64,000 nt of DNA from Anseranas semipalmata (lineage: Eukaryota; Chordata; Aves; Anseriformes; Anseranatidae): positions 110,383 through 174,382 of the forward strand of contig VXAA01005175.1 of the NCBI GenBank assembly GCA_013399115.1, given 5' to 3'. Of this stretch, positions 50,174 through 63,567 are shown piece by piece. Position 1 is the first letter of the stretch; each line of letters begins with the position of its first letter. The notes below the pieces were generated by a model. It worked only from the letters and a program-made list of their open reading frames with translations, searched no databases and was not told the DNA's origin. The translations under genes were made by a program, and so were the position numbers.

Positions 50174-53100
50174 CATGTCTATAGCTATTTTAGACTTCTA
50201 AGCTGTAATGCATTGGGTTAGGTTACTCACATTAGCCTTCCTAAAGCCACCGGCACTACTTATGGTAAGAAAGGAATGCTCATGTGAATGGATGTGGGTC
50301 ACGATGTAGGTCTGTAACTTTATTCATATTGCAGTAATCAGCAATTCATGTTTTTAGTGCCATATAGACAACCAAACAGGGTTGTCCTTGAGATATAATT
50401 CATTAAAGAAGATGTTAGCAAAAGGACTTTCAGGTTATTTTGAAAAAGCATACATGAAGGCTTTGATTTTCTTTTTTCTGTCCTTGGCAGCATGAGACAA
50501 TATCACAAGTGAATGTTTTCTTTTTCTTCATTTCTTCTTTTTCCCCAAAATATGGCACCAAAGAAGTTCTCAGTTGCTCTCCTGTTAGCATAATTATCAG
50601 TGCTGTGAGGTTTTCCATCTTCAGAAAAGAATCAGTGGTGGGAAGGACTACAATATTTTTTATTCATACAGTCTACATTGTGACGTATTCAACAGAGAAT
50701 AGAGATGCTCTTACACAAAGGAATAGTCCATTTTGTAAAGAACTATTCTATCTTTGACCAATAGCTCTTGGATTAGCCCCAAATTTAGACAATACTGACT
50801 TCACCCTTGCCGGTTCAATCTTAACCAGCATGCATTCTAACAAACAAGCAAAAAAAGGAATGATTAATTTCTCTAGCAACAGGGATGGGTCTAGTAGTGA
50901 GAATATTAATAAAGGATCAATCTGTATCTAAATAGGCTTTTTATGTTTACTTTTAACATTTATTATGTGGATTAAAATGTGGTTAACTGAAATAATCTTC
51001 TTTCTAAAGCAGATGTGAATAATGAGAGATGCCATTGCTGTACAATAGGAATTACTCAGATCACAGTTGCTTAGATGTTATTGTACTTGAGCATCAAAAA
51101 CATTAATAGCGAAGAACAATGCTTCCATCCATATGGATTGTATACCAGAACAACAGTAAAATCACAATTTTTGTTAGAAACAATATCAGGCAAATGAAAA
51201 GACCTTTTATTTTATTTATTTTTTTCTCCATTAAAATATTTGATCTTTTCAAGAAAAGTATGAACCAATAACCAGTCTCTTCATTTTTACATGTTTAATA
51301 ACTACCAATCCTTGACAACTCTAGGAATTTTTCAAATCACTTTTTGGATTTATCTATGCGTTCAGTTTCCATCACGTCCTGTAGCAGTAAATTTCATAGA
51401 TTAAACATGATTTTGTTTGTTCCTTTTCCTAAGTGTTGCCTGAATGTTTAAAGGAGCACACCTTATATGGCCCAGTAGAGAAACTGGGAGAAGTGGAGAA
51501 GTGAGATCAGTGATTCAGTGATGGTAAATCTAGAGAGGTAAAGTGAGACAACCATGACCGAGGACAGTGAGCTACTAAGTAGCTGCAAACTACTCAGGAA
51601 ACTAATGAGTTTTATATCTCTTGAAACTGGGGTATGCCAAAATGATTTTTTTTTTGTTGTTATATATTTTGTAGACATTTTTCTTGCAACTACTGTCCTT
51701 CATTCCAAAATAGAACGCACGGTGTCTCCTTTTCTGTATAGATGTTTTCTACTGCAAAGGAGCTTTATATGGCATGGTAGAGAGAAATCATGGTTTCCCT
51801 TCTTCTGCTTGTGGAAATGAAGAAATGACAGTATATTTTAATGTCATGAAAGGACTCCCATTCATTTATGCAGACAAATTACTGTATCCAGGCATACTAT
51901 TAGAATACTGAAAATAAAATATTCTTGCTATAAATTATCATTTAGCATGTTATCATGATGACAACTACTGATGAGTTTACAGCTATATTCTTCCTTTAAA
52001 AAAAAAAAGGCAAGTAAAGGCAAAAAAAGCAAGAGCTTTGGAGTTTTTTATTTGCTATTTCTCTTAGAGACCATTTTAGGAAGGCCCCACAGCAAACACT
52101 TTATGTACTATGTAACTAAGTTTGGAATGTGTTGCTTTTTGAAAATTGGTGTTTTTATAGTAAATTAACATGATTTTTTTCCCCCCTAACGTTTTCCTAG
52201 CAACCAATGTACTGTTTTCCTAGTATTTCTAAAATAACACGCAAAGTTCTCTCTTAGCTAAATAGACAATCTGGAAAAAGACCAGCTAGAAATCATAATA
52301 GCTCAAGGTTCTTTACTCCCTTGAACAGTTAGGAAAAAATAAATCCCACGACTTTCTGGAATCAATAGAAATGGTAATCACTGCATGACATGATCTTGTT
52401 TTAAATCAGTCTCAATCTTATGAAGATCTGTGACAATCTGTGACAAGTTCTAAGCCTGTGTGTCTGTAAAGCATGAAAATACCACTAGATGGTGCTCAAG
52501 AACACATGCAGTTCCTTGGATTTGTTAACCCAATGGATTGAAAGACAGAGTATTGTATTTACCACGATGCTGAATGGTGTGTAACTTCTAGGTGCTTCGT
52601 TTCCGTAGTAAATTCTAGAAATGACTATAAAGTTCCTGGGATCCTGGTAAGGGAGGAGAATTTCACTATGTTGAACACTTTTGCTAGTTCTGTAAAGAAT
52701 GATAGAGGTATTACTCATCCTTTTTGCAGAAAGAAGTTATTGACTATCTTTAACTGAGGAAGCAGAATGCAGTTCAGCTTACTCAGTGCAAAACAATGTC
52801 TACAGAAAAAGCAGAAGAAGTTTAGAGTGGACAATGAACAACCTATGAAAGAAAACAGGCAAAACAAAAGAGAACATCTCTTTGTTTTCCTTGTGGGGAA
52901 TGTCTCTGGCTTAAAAACAGGGAAAAGAATAAAAAGCTTCTTTGAATGATTTTGCAATTAATAGAATAGCACAAAAGCATGCTCATTTCTTTAGAATGGA
53001 GATGGAGAACTTAATTCAAAATTGACACAAACACTGAATATAGCAGTAAGTAAAAACTGTGTCCTCCAACTTTCATTCCAACAAAACTCTATACATAGGA

Positions 53101-54674
53101 AAGCATAACCTGTGAGTTATATTGTACTCACATTTCTATACTGCAAACAAGAGTTACATTACACTATAAATTTCTTTATTACTACATACTATAGATTTCT
53201 CAGAATAGTATTACCATACATTGCACTACCTAAAATAGATTTTAGTATAGCCAGAGTACTTCATCAATATAAGTAAGTCCAGGAAAGATGACATAGTGAA
53301 ATGACCATTTAAATGAGACTTGGTCTAAGTTTCCATGTGCTTTATGTATTTTCTCACTAGGTCAATCAAAATGGTGACAATGCTTGCTGAAGTCAGTAAA
53401 GTGAAACTGCCCCATAATCTGGAAAGGCAAAGGATGTCAACGGTCATGAAGTGAAGATGTCACATTTGTTGTAAAGTTGCAGTGCCATACTCCCAGCAGG
53501 AGTGAAAAAAAGTCTTTTGTTCTGTTATCACAAATTCCAAGTATATTCTGAGTAAAAGGCAGTCTCCTTTCATAATTGCAGTACACAAATCAATATTATC
53601 GTTCTATACAATATGCCAAAATGAATAGTAGTAACACTGGCTTCCTATTGCTTGTGCAATTTTTTGAGGGCTATTTTCAAGCTTCAGTGCTCTTCAGTAT
53701 AGGAAGGTGAATAAGATGTCAATGGGATAGATTTAGTACATTTGGGTTCTGTGTCATTTATATTATTTGCCAATTCTTGATTAAGCAGATCGACATGACC
53801 AGGCTTTCAAGGTCAGTTAAATTAGATAAGGATGTGAACAAAGGTGGTGAAGCTGTTCTTGAAGATAATGTGTAAGCAGTTTGAAAATGTTTCACCTGAT
53901 ATTTAAAAGTACAAATCTCTGGACTAGTGTGGAAAAGGCTGGATACAACACTGCCCATTTTCTGAGTCTAGGCAAGACAGAATAATTCAAACCAAATGGA
54001 AGATATGGAAAGAAAAAAAAAAGACTCAGCTGTTGAGTAATAAAGTTGGCAAGCTGTTGCTGCAGCACCACCACCATGTACCATGGTCTCTTCAGCTTTT
54101 ATAAGTTAGGAAGGCCGTGGCTGGGTCAGTACTTGTGTTTTTAGGTTAAAAATCTGAGTAACAACTAATTGCATCTGTAAGTAGACTTCATAACATGATA
54201 AGAAGCAGCTTCCCCTGAATCAGTTCAAAACCATACAATGTAAAAAGTACATCAGGTATAGCCTCACCTCTCTCTATCAGACCAAGTTACATCCAGTTCT
54301 GGATAAATATCAGCTCTGGCTCATCCTTTTGCTCCTTTATACTGCATTCTGCATATGTATGTTTTCAATGAGTGCTATAAAATTGTTACTGTATTTTACC
54401 CCGAAAGGATTGCTTTAGCTGTGGCTTGAGAATTCTTGATTTGGGCAGTCAGCTACCTCATTAGGGAAAGCTGGAATGTTAATACTTAACTTTAAACCTC
54501 CAGAGTAGTTAAAGAATTGCAGCCAAGCAGCTGTTGTGAGGGCAATCATGGTAACAGATAGTACAGCACAGAGTATTGAACATTTTTTTCCACGTGGTAA
54601 TGTAGTTTATATAAACATGATTCAACCCTTTATCATTATGACTGGGCATTCTATAATCACAGAAACATACATTA
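50174..54674. other. AT-rich DNA, nothing recognised
   Basis: About 4.5 kb without a recognisable gene, RNA or mobile element. Open frames are at most 88 codons, with no recognisable domain. Confidence 0.5.
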
Positions 54675-54721
54675 ACTGTATGTTAATACATACAGTATTA
54701 ACTGTATTAACAGTATTAACA
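54675..54721 (+). repeat. hairpin plus 3 x 9-bp tandem repeat
   Basis: ACTGTATGT (54675-54683) and ACATACAGT (54688-54696) form a perfect 9-bp inverted repeat around a 4-base TAAT loop. Overlapping its right arm begin three 9-bp units: GTATTAACT (54695-54703), GTATTAACA (54704-54712) and GTATTAACA (54713-54721). Confidence 0.95.
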
Positions 54722-57065
54722 TATGTACTGGCACATAAAAAGAAAGATGATTAGCCATGAAGTACTGTGTTCATTTCATGTAAAACAACGTTCAAACTGA
54801 CTAAAATACCAGTATGTGTGAGATCAGTCTATGAATATCAATGGCTGTGGAAGGAGAAATGTAGCAAATCAGGAAGTAGCAAGGGAGGTGCTAGCATAGA
54901 CTGGTGTCATATGGGGCCATAATACATGCTTTACACTTTATTACAATTTTCCAGTTAGCTGACTGCCGGAAAGCACCCTGGTTTAGTGTGTTAGCGGCAC
55001 AGTTTGCTGCTGCGGCTGGGTTTTAGAATGCAGAGACAATCATGCCATATTGAGAGTGTTATGGACAAACAGAGCAGAACCACCTATGTAACCTTTTAAT
55101 AATTAAAATTTTCTGCTTTTCTAAAATGCTTTCCAAGTGTTACGGCAGGTTCAAGACCCTGTTCGTGTCTTGCATGTTAAAAAGCATTAATGGTTTATGT
55201 ACCATTAATAGAAAATCTTAATTGAAAAATATTGTGAAAATGACATTGGTATCTTCCCTTCTCAATCCCCATATGAACCTGCAAGGCATCTCTGTTTGAA
55301 TGGCTTGAGGATAATAAATGTATTTTGTAAATTAAAAGAAAAAATAATCCTTTGTAGTCACTGATATTTCCTGAATTTACAAAGACTGAATCAATGTACT
55401 GATGTAAGTTCTTAGTGAGTCATCTCAGCAAAATCCTTTTCACTCTTTCTCTCTTGTGCTAAGGTTTTTGTTTCTCTGCTATTTTCTCTTCCTTATTGCT
55501 AGTAAAACTCTGAGAGAAACACCAAAGACAGGCAGAAACTTCAGGTCATGTAAATCACCATGTTTTTCCAAAGCCATGTACTGATTTACACCAAATAAAC
55601 ATCTGGCTGTAGAATTACTAATAACTGCTGTTGTACTGGTGACAGGAATCAAAACACAGCAGAGGGTTTTGTTTACAAAACAAAATGCTAGATGAGAGGA
55701 AATAGCAATCAAATACTCTCTCAAATTTCTTCTTTGGATGATTAGAAGAATAGCAACTCTGGATTCAGCTAAGTCTGATCCACTAGCTGTCTGAAGTGTC
55801 TTTTAAATGTAGTTTAGGCACTTGGCACTCTTTTATCCAGACACTATCATTCTTTTTCTTGGTCTGTTGTTACATGGATACCACTCAGAGTCCTGTTAAA
55901 AAAATCGTTACTTTTCTTACCCTGAGCAAATTAACTAATTTGATATTTCATTGATTTCCTTAGAACTTTCAGGTGAATAGCACCTGATCTTTGTCAGAGT
56001 TTTTCTTTAATTTTATTCATTTTTCTTCATCTAGTTGCAGCTTCCATTTTTTTTTTAAACAGGAGGTTTTGTCAAACATGCTCCTTTACACTGTTGTTTA
56101 AACTGCTCGTGTGGCTTCTTACATTTTTTTTCCTGAGGTAACATACATTGTTCAAACAAGTGTAAGACAGATTTGAAATAAATCTATTTGAAATGAATCT
56201 ATTTCAAATCTCGTATTAAATTGTATTTCTACAAATAGTTTACCCTTTTAACCGTTCCTTTGAATTTCTTTTTATCAGACTCCCTAACTTTGTATGTCGC
56301 TTGCCTTGTTGAAGTAAATTACTACTACAGTGGATTTTTAAGGTTTTCTTATACCCAAAGTGATGCTGAGTTTGCATGTATTTTGGCTACTATTTCAGAA
56401 TGGATCAAAACTGAAAATTTTTAAATGTTCTCTGTGTACTTTTCAGGACAAAAATCAAGAATTGTTTCTCCTTTTATTAATTCTTTGACTGATTTTCCTA
56501 AGTCCCAGCCAAACATGATCAACAGACCTTTGGGTCAGATATTGCACTATAACTCATTTTTCATGGTAAGAAAACAATGCTTATCTAAGTAGAAGCACAT
56601 CAGAGTAAGCTATTCCGCATATCTCATTGTGAAGAAAGGGGACATTTGTACAACTCAGTGGAGTTTTCCAAAGTTTTATTTGTCCTGTTACAGTTTTAAT
56701 ACAGGGGTGGATTCATCTGTATTTTTAGTTATGGTCAACGCTGATGATTTTCTACCTGGTTAAGTTATGTGATTCTTGTACAAGATTAACTTGTTTTCCC
56801 ATGGAAGCTTCCTGATTACTTTGAAAATGCATCTATTTTGTGGACAATCAATCCATCATGGTATTTTTTATTAGATGCCCTGTTTATCTTATCAACCATA
56901 TATTCTCAGATAACCTTGGCTGTGGACCATATATGAGGATACACTTTCTTAATATGCAGAAAATAATGCTTTAAAAATCTTTACATTTTTAAATCTTCTG
57001 CTTTTCCAAGTGTGGGTCAAGGTAGAATTAGTACATTCTTGATCATGTATACATCCTCACCTGTT
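54722..57065. other. AT-rich DNA with two short perfect hairpins
   Basis: No gene is recognised. Inverted repeats: ATTAATGGT (55186-55194) with ACCATTAAT (55201-55209), loop of 6; and GATTTGAAATA (56170-56180) with TATTTCAAATC (56200-56210), loop of 19. There is also a GC-richer patch at about 54960-55030 with no match I can name. Confidence 0.55.
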
Positions 57066-57243
57066 TTGGAACAGGTTGCCCAGAAAAGTTGTGGATTCCC
57101 CATCCCTGGAGGTGTTCGAGGCCAGGTTGGATGGGGCCCTGGCTAATCTGATCTAGTGGGTGGCATCCCTGCCTATGGCAGGGGGCTTGGAATCAGATGA
57201 TCTTTAAGGTCCCTTCCAACCCAAGCCATTCTATGATTCCGTG
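57066..57243 (+). mobile_element. CR1 LINE 3' end fragment, plus strand
   Basis: This is a 178-bp piece of the CR1 3' end. It begins at GGAACAGGTTGCCCAGAAAA and runs through GGTGTTCGAGGCCAGGTTGG and AGATGATCTTTAAGGTCCC to CCATTCTATGATTCCGTGG. The copy is severely 5'-truncated, which is common for CR1. Its TTTAAGG...AACCCAAGCC phrase marks a subtype distinct from the copies at 21.5-23.4 kb and 47 kb. Divergence is modest. Confidence 0.96.
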
Positions 57244-57762
57244 GTTTAGGGTGGCCAAATTTCGCAAGATCTCTGGAAATTCAAGTTACATAGCAATAAC
57301 AAAAGTGGAAAAGTAGACACACACATATACATGTCTGTGTGTGTGTACACATCCATGTATATAACATACGTATACACAAATATACGTAGGCATAATACCC
57401 TTCTACATAGTAACTTTACATCTATCCAATTATGGCACTGTTACTGGTAGAAATGAATTTTTTTTGCTTAAAGATACTTGATTCTGTCCAGCCCACAGCA
57501 CGGGATTTGATGTTAGTATTACTTCCTAATTGGGTCTGATATGTCAAATGTAGGAAGTCTGTGCTGTATGAATACCGCTATTTACTTATCTTATTAAATT
57601 CTGAACTTTCTGCTGTTCCTTTTTTTTTGATATTTTTCCCTCTGTTATTGACATGCATGTATTTTCTACACAACCTTATTAATGTTCTACCAATTTTTCT
57701 TTAACCAAGTTCTGATTATTTACCATAACCACCTCAAGTTTTAACAAATGAGAGGAAATACT

Positions 57763-57763
<1 letters not shown>
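57244..57763. other. AT-rich DNA with a (CA)n/(TG)n hairpin-capable tract
   Basis: ACACACAC (57317-57324) and GTGTGTGTGT (57336-57345) lie 11 bases apart and can pair. The whole stretch 57317-57390 is close to alternating purine-pyrimidine. No gene is recognised. Confidence 0.7.

Positions 57764-57798
<35 letters not shown>
57764..57798 (+). repeat. homopolymer run of 35 T
   Basis: Thirty-five T are followed by a somewhat GC-richer 0.2-kb stretch (57799-58000). On the minus strand this could be read as sequence ending in a poly(A) tail, but no polyadenylation signal is seen near the run. Confidence 0.95.
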
Positions 57799-57799
<1 letters not shown>

Positions 57800-60700
57800 G
57801 TTAGAATCAAAGCAGTAGTCAGCCTGGGACAGAGTTCATGTGAAAATTGGTCCAGCCAGTAGGACTGCTGTAAATCCTGCTAGATCTGGTGGACAAACTG
57901 TCATCCTGTTTGGAGCACAGATTGTGATCACCACTGTTTGACAATTTTCTGTCTCCACCTCCCCACCTCTGCCCTGTCACGCCTGCCTTTCGTTGGGAAT
58001 ATGCTATTCTATTGAAACCAAAGTTTTCAGTGTAAATATTAGTTTCAATAACATAATGTATTCTTGTGCAAAATGTGAGCCCACCATCTTGCCTCCCATT
58101 ACAAGTAACTCAGTAGCTGAACTAATAAGGTACTAAACTGACATAGCCTTAAGCTGACTTGTCTCAAGCTAGAGATTCGAACCCAGTTGACTACCCGAAT
58201 CTATTCAAACATTTATTATTCTGGTCTAAATCTCTCATAAGAACTCTTGGTGGAGATATTTAACTTTGAATACTTTAATTCATCAGAATAAAGTGAACCT
58301 TGTTTTTACTTCAGAGGACACCTACCAATGTACACGTTGTTGGAGGAGATTAGGGGACTTTCTTAAAGTGTTTTTCTGAAAAAGTGAAAAAAAGAAAGAA
58401 AGAAGGAAGAGAAATAAATGTTTTTTCATGTTTTGGAATCTGCAAAACAAATCACCATCTAACTAAACTTCTTGATGTGTAAGAGTTGCAAGTAAGCAAC
58501 TCCTGGAAGAAGAAATTCCTTTAGCTTTAATAGGACAGTGGATAAATGCTCATCAAGAGGGCTTAACATCATGACCTAAGCTATTAGTGAGCTTAGACTG
58601 TTAATAGGAATGTATATACTTTTTTTTTTTTTGGCTAGAATAGATTATTACTCACTTGGGTAAGGGAGTTGCAGTTATTTAAGTACATATATTTTTTCTC
58701 ATTCCAATAACACAATCAGCATTCCTTTTAATTGTGATAGAATTATAAAGTTAAATGGTTTCCAGGCTGAGCTGTCTTAAAATTTCTGTGTGGTCATAGA
58801 ATTTTTTTTACTATTATTGATCCATCTTTATCTTCCTTCATAGTAATGAGTACTATTTCTACCAGTGCTTAAAGCTCTTTTTACACTTAATTCAGTTAGA
58901 ATTTGTTCTATATGAACTTTCTCTGTAGAAATCTTTGCTTAAATTTAAAACATTTATTAAATTTGCACAATATTTATTGCTTGGGGTAAAATATAATGTC
59001 TATATCAATATAGCATTGATAGACAGAATGGCAACATGAACAAATGTTTCAGCAGACTGTTTTCAGTATAACAGTGTTTTTTCCCTTAGGAAAAAGATTT
59101 AATTGGAAAAAATCTGCTATTGTGGTGAGTCAAACTAACATTAATATTGATGTCTACCCAAGGATCTCACTTGTAACTGTACCAAAGGTAGCAAAGATTT
59201 TTGGTGACGGAAATTGCTTTTGGGTACAACAGTGCGTTTTGAGAATACAAGTCTTCTGTGCGATGACAGACCACATATAACTTATTGTGAAAAGTTTGCC
59301 CTGGTTGTGCTGTTTAAATGGATGTTATCCTTACCTCTATTCTGATGATGTTAATAATGCAAAGTGAAATATTTATTATACATGCAACAATGCTTGCTTG
59401 TGTTAAAATATATCTTATAACCATCACATTTTTGGAAGGTATGATTTCAGTTCACATAACATAATGTTATATTAAATACTAACATGAAGAAATATATATT
59501 AAGTTAGATGAAAATGTCAAAATGGCTAAGACAGACATGACCATGCAAGGAGTAAACAATTATGATTAATGTTTAGGGTATTTTATAGTCCTTCATTATT
59601 TTATTCACTAATGAATGTCATCATATTGTCATTTAAATTTTCTGATGCACTCCCTTTGACTGTTTTTAGGGTGAGACTATCAAATGTGAATTTAGGAATA
59701 CTTTTAGAATTGTGATTGTAATATAATGTAATATATCAACAACATCACCACAGTGTGATCCTAAATCAATAAAAGCCATCATGGAGGAAGAGTTCTTAGC
59801 AGCTACTTTATCCATTCTTATTCATAAAAACATATACTTCTAAAACTGCCTTGTTTGAAACTTCATTTTGATAAAAAGCAGCATCCATATAAGCATCTCA
59901 TAAGGGAATAAAAAAAATGCAAATCCCAACACCTTGATATAAGTATGTAAATCCATACCTATATTTATACTGAATAGATTTACAGTGCTAAGATAAGATA
60001 AATTTAACGTACTTGACTTATGTAGAAACAATCTGTGATTCTATATTACTGTTTCAATAGTAGATATGCATGTTCAAAATTCCANATGTATTCACTTCAC
60101 CATTAAAATCTGTAGCAATTAGCAAAATATTTTAAAAATCTTTAAAGTCATGTTTGATCAATGCTATTGTAAAGTCAGCCTAATAGTTACAGGATAGAAC
60201 TGTTATAAAAATAACAGTGCTAGTATCAGAAGAAGAACTCTTAATTTCATTGACTCTAACTTCTTGTTTGTGCTTCCTTTGGTTTACTTGTGTAAGGTAA
60301 TAAAACCAATGTAAGACTATTTCAGTGATGAATTTCTAAGAGTATCAGCTGATGAAATTCCTGCTTATGTGTTTCTCCTCTTGTATTGCTCTCTTACTGG
60401 CAGCCATAAAATTGCCTGTTGAGCTGTGCCATGAACTGGCTTACTAGATCTAGAATAAAAGAGAAAAGCTCTGGAACTTCCTACAGCATGGCAAATGAAA
60501 GTTTTCTTCCTTTCTTCTACTCACTGTTGCTGGTGGATTCCGTTCATCAGGATAGCCCCACTGGAGAAGAGCATAAGGAGACCCTTTACTGGGTATCTTT
60601 CTCTCTCACAGAGGAATCACTTCTTTCCTAAAGAAGATTAAAATGTTTTGGGATGTTTTGTCTGGGACAGCATATACGAACATATCTTCTCCATTGAACG

Positions 60701-62875
60701 CATACCTTAGAATCTAGGTGTACATTTCTATATTGTAAACAATGTAGTAATTATCTGGAGTCTGCAAATCATAATATGTAAACACTACCTTGTCAATAAA
60801 GGGTTTGTTTAGCTATAGCAAAAACACACAATCCTCTTATTCCAAATAGCTAGAAAATTTCACGTTTAATTTAAATTCTCTTTCAATATATCACATAGCT
60901 ATAAAACTTTGTTTTTCTCTTTTCAGAAGTCTTTCTCTTTCCAATTTAGCATGCAAAATGCTTGTAAGTTGTATTCAGTGGAAATGAAAAGCTTTAAGTC
61001 TATGAGACTCATTACTATGTAAATGAACTAACAAGCGTGTGTACAGCAAAATAAGCTATAAAAAGTAAAATGGAGTTCAGTTTACCAATATTTTGTGTTT
61101 TAACAGCTTGCACAATTAAATTTGGAACTATGGTGAATTGGATTTATGTATGTGTGTGTGTTTTTATCTGTTTGACTGACATTTTCTTTTCCTTTAACTC
61201 TAATTACTTTTTTGGGTTACTTTCAAGTTGTAGATTTGTATTTACTAGGTAGGCATCATATATCTGTGTCATCATATATGAGAATATATCCATATCACCA
61301 GTTGCTTGACTGTCAATGACTGGGGAAGAGAAAGAAAGTACATGAGCTTATTAAAATCCAAATTATTGTCCAAGAAGTCTGTATCTGGAGGAAATCACTT
61401 TTCCCAGCTGACTCATTTTGAGGGAAAATTCTCAAATTTGGAGAGGTATGGAGAAATCTGCTTCCTATCAAGCTGAGGATGGGACTAAAACATCATTCCC
61501 TACTTCTGTAATGCTCCAGGTTATAGGCTATTATATCAAACATACATATGAGAACATGATTTTTAAATATATATTTTCATCACCTTGTGGTAAACATACC
61601 TAGAACATGGGTATTGCATCAGAGGTCTTGAGGATTTTAGGCACTGTAGCAGTTAGAGGGCAATTCCTCTTAACCCAATGTAGATATCTATGTATAACTA
61701 AATCAGTATTGAATAGAAAAATGAACATCTCATTCTACAGTAGTCATCTGAGGTAGGTTAGATAAACTGTTTTCTACACATTTGTACTTTATTCTTGAAG
61801 CAGAGGATTACTAGCTTGGATAAAAACATCCATATAGCAGATATCAGAAATCCAGTGAGATTAATCTACCCTCATTTCTAGATCTCATGGGAGCTTAGCT
61901 ATAAGTGCTAAACTGCTCATACCAACACAATACTAGGCATGTGCCACAGCAAAACTGTAGGGAGTTGACAACTTTAAAGCCAAGTAATGTTAGGCACCTC
62001 TTGCCATGGGTGCAAGCAGACATTTGTCTTTGCAGTACTTATAATTCATTCTATATTTTCCTGTAGGCACCTAAGTCTTCTTCTAGATATATATATATAA
62101 TTCTAAATCTTTTGTAAAGCTGTTGGTTATGGTTTTCATACCATCTTGACATTCTAATGAAGAAAGAACAGTTTTCTTATGCAAAAATAGCACTATTGTA
62201 TTATCAGTAAAACAAACAGGTTAAATTGATTAAGAATCAGCTGATAGATCTTAAAACGTAAGTATCATCCTCTGGGATCTTTCCAAATGCAACCGAAATA
62301 TGTAGATGCATATACAACCAATAGTGATAACCTCTTTGATTGAGTCATGGATTCACACAATGGCAAGTGTGGGAATGAAAAAACATGGCACCCAAAATAA
62401 CATGAAATAACCAAACAAAAATATTTTAAAAGTCAAATCTAAAGCTATATATCAAAGCATAAGAAATACAAACCACATCTACTGCTTCCTGAAAAATAGT
62501 GATAAAATTCATTGTGAGCACGTGGTTCAACATTAGCTCCCAAACTGAAGCTGTAACAAAAAATAATATCATATTGGAGTTGCAAATAGAGATTTGTGAC
62601 TAGGGATATGAACATTCACCCTGGTAGACAGGAAAGCTTATAGTAAAATGCTTTGTATAGCATTGATATTTGCATTTTAAAGTGGATACTAGCAGAAGTA
62701 CAGAGAAATAAAGAAATATTTGACAGTAAGTGATATAAGGAATGAAGTCTCAAAAGGAATTTTGAGAAAAAAAAAAAGTAGAATACCAAAGTTCTTTCTA
62801 GTTTAACAGGAAAAAATATAGCAATTTTCAATAGATCATGTCAAAGAAATGGAAACTAAAAAGGAGGAGAGTTGA
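57799..62875. other. AT-rich DNA, no gene recognised
   Basis: No exon, RNA gene or mobile element is recognised. Simple tracts: a purine GAAA-type run at about 58387-58412, a T13 run at 58620-58632, and a (GT)n run at about 61149-61161. There is a single N at 60085. Confidence 0.5.
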
Positions 62876-63058
62876 TTAACTCCTGGAACTAACTACCAAA
62901 TTGAATGCTTAATTCAGCATCTCTTGAGGATTTCAGTTCAAGACTGAATTAGTGACATGCAAGGAGAAGTTTAAGGGTCTCTGCTATGTATGGTAAGTCA
63001 GATTAGATGATCAAAAAGGGTCCTTCTGGCTTTAAACTCAGAGAATCTATGAATCTAA
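62876..63058 (+). mobile_element. old CR1 3' end relic, plus strand
   Basis: This is a diverged 3' end of an ancient CR1 type. The landmarks are an AACTCCTGGAACTAACTACC region near 62879, AGATTAGATGATCAAAAAGG at about 63000-63019, TCCTTCTGGCTTTAAACTCA at about 63022-63041, and the terminal GAATCTATGAATCT at 63043-63056. The CTTCTGGCYTTAAA phrase followed by a TATGAATC repeat is that of reptile-type ancient CR1s, not of the younger bird subtypes elsewhere in this window. Confidence 0.85.
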
Positions 63059-63520
63059 TTAAACTGATCTGATGCAAAGGATAGCAATGCCCAGTTTAAA
63101 TTAACTGCTTTCCATCCTGACAAGTGTTTGTAATACCTCCTTGAGTTACTAGGGTTCAGTAGTGATGCAGTTTCAGTGATGATTTACACTTAGTTGATGA
63201 CCTACATTCTCTGGCATTTCTAAGAGGTTTGTAACACCATAGAGAACTTTAGTGATTCCTCTGGTGCTTAGACAAGCCCAACAGTGGTTGCGTTTTTACA
63301 TTAATTTGTTGCAAATCTATTTTAACATTCTCTAGGTACACTTCTACAATAAAACAATATACTGTTTTATCTAGTTCTGTTCTCATATGTTAGTCTATTA
63401 TCAAATCAACCCCACTTTTATCCCAGTATAAAATCTTTAGCTGAATATTAGGAATTGTTATCACTTGGGCTCATGTAACACTATAAAGAGTTTGCTACTC
63501 CTCCTACCAAAAGATTTTAA
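63059..63520. other. AT-rich DNA, nothing recognised
   Basis: No feature is recognised. Confidence 0.5.
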
Positions 63521-63567
63521 AAAACAACAACAAACAACAACAACAAAAAAAAACAAAACAAAAAAAA
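63521..63567 (+). repeat. A-rich (CAA)n/(CAAA)n simple repeat
   Basis: CAA and CAAA units run into A-rich sequence. It is low complexity and non-coding. Confidence 0.9.

Noticed and set aside
58171..58192. A tRNA T-arm-like word: GATTCGAACCC on plus reads GGGTTCGAATC on minus
   Set aside because: No acceptor, D or anticodon arm can be placed around it and there is no matching 7-bp acceptor stem, so it is not a tRNA and not a convincing tRNA-derived SINE.
60324..60361. Two TGATGA words suggesting C/D-box snoRNA
   Set aside because: The spacing between boxes is too short, there is no terminal stem, and a D box in the right place is missing.
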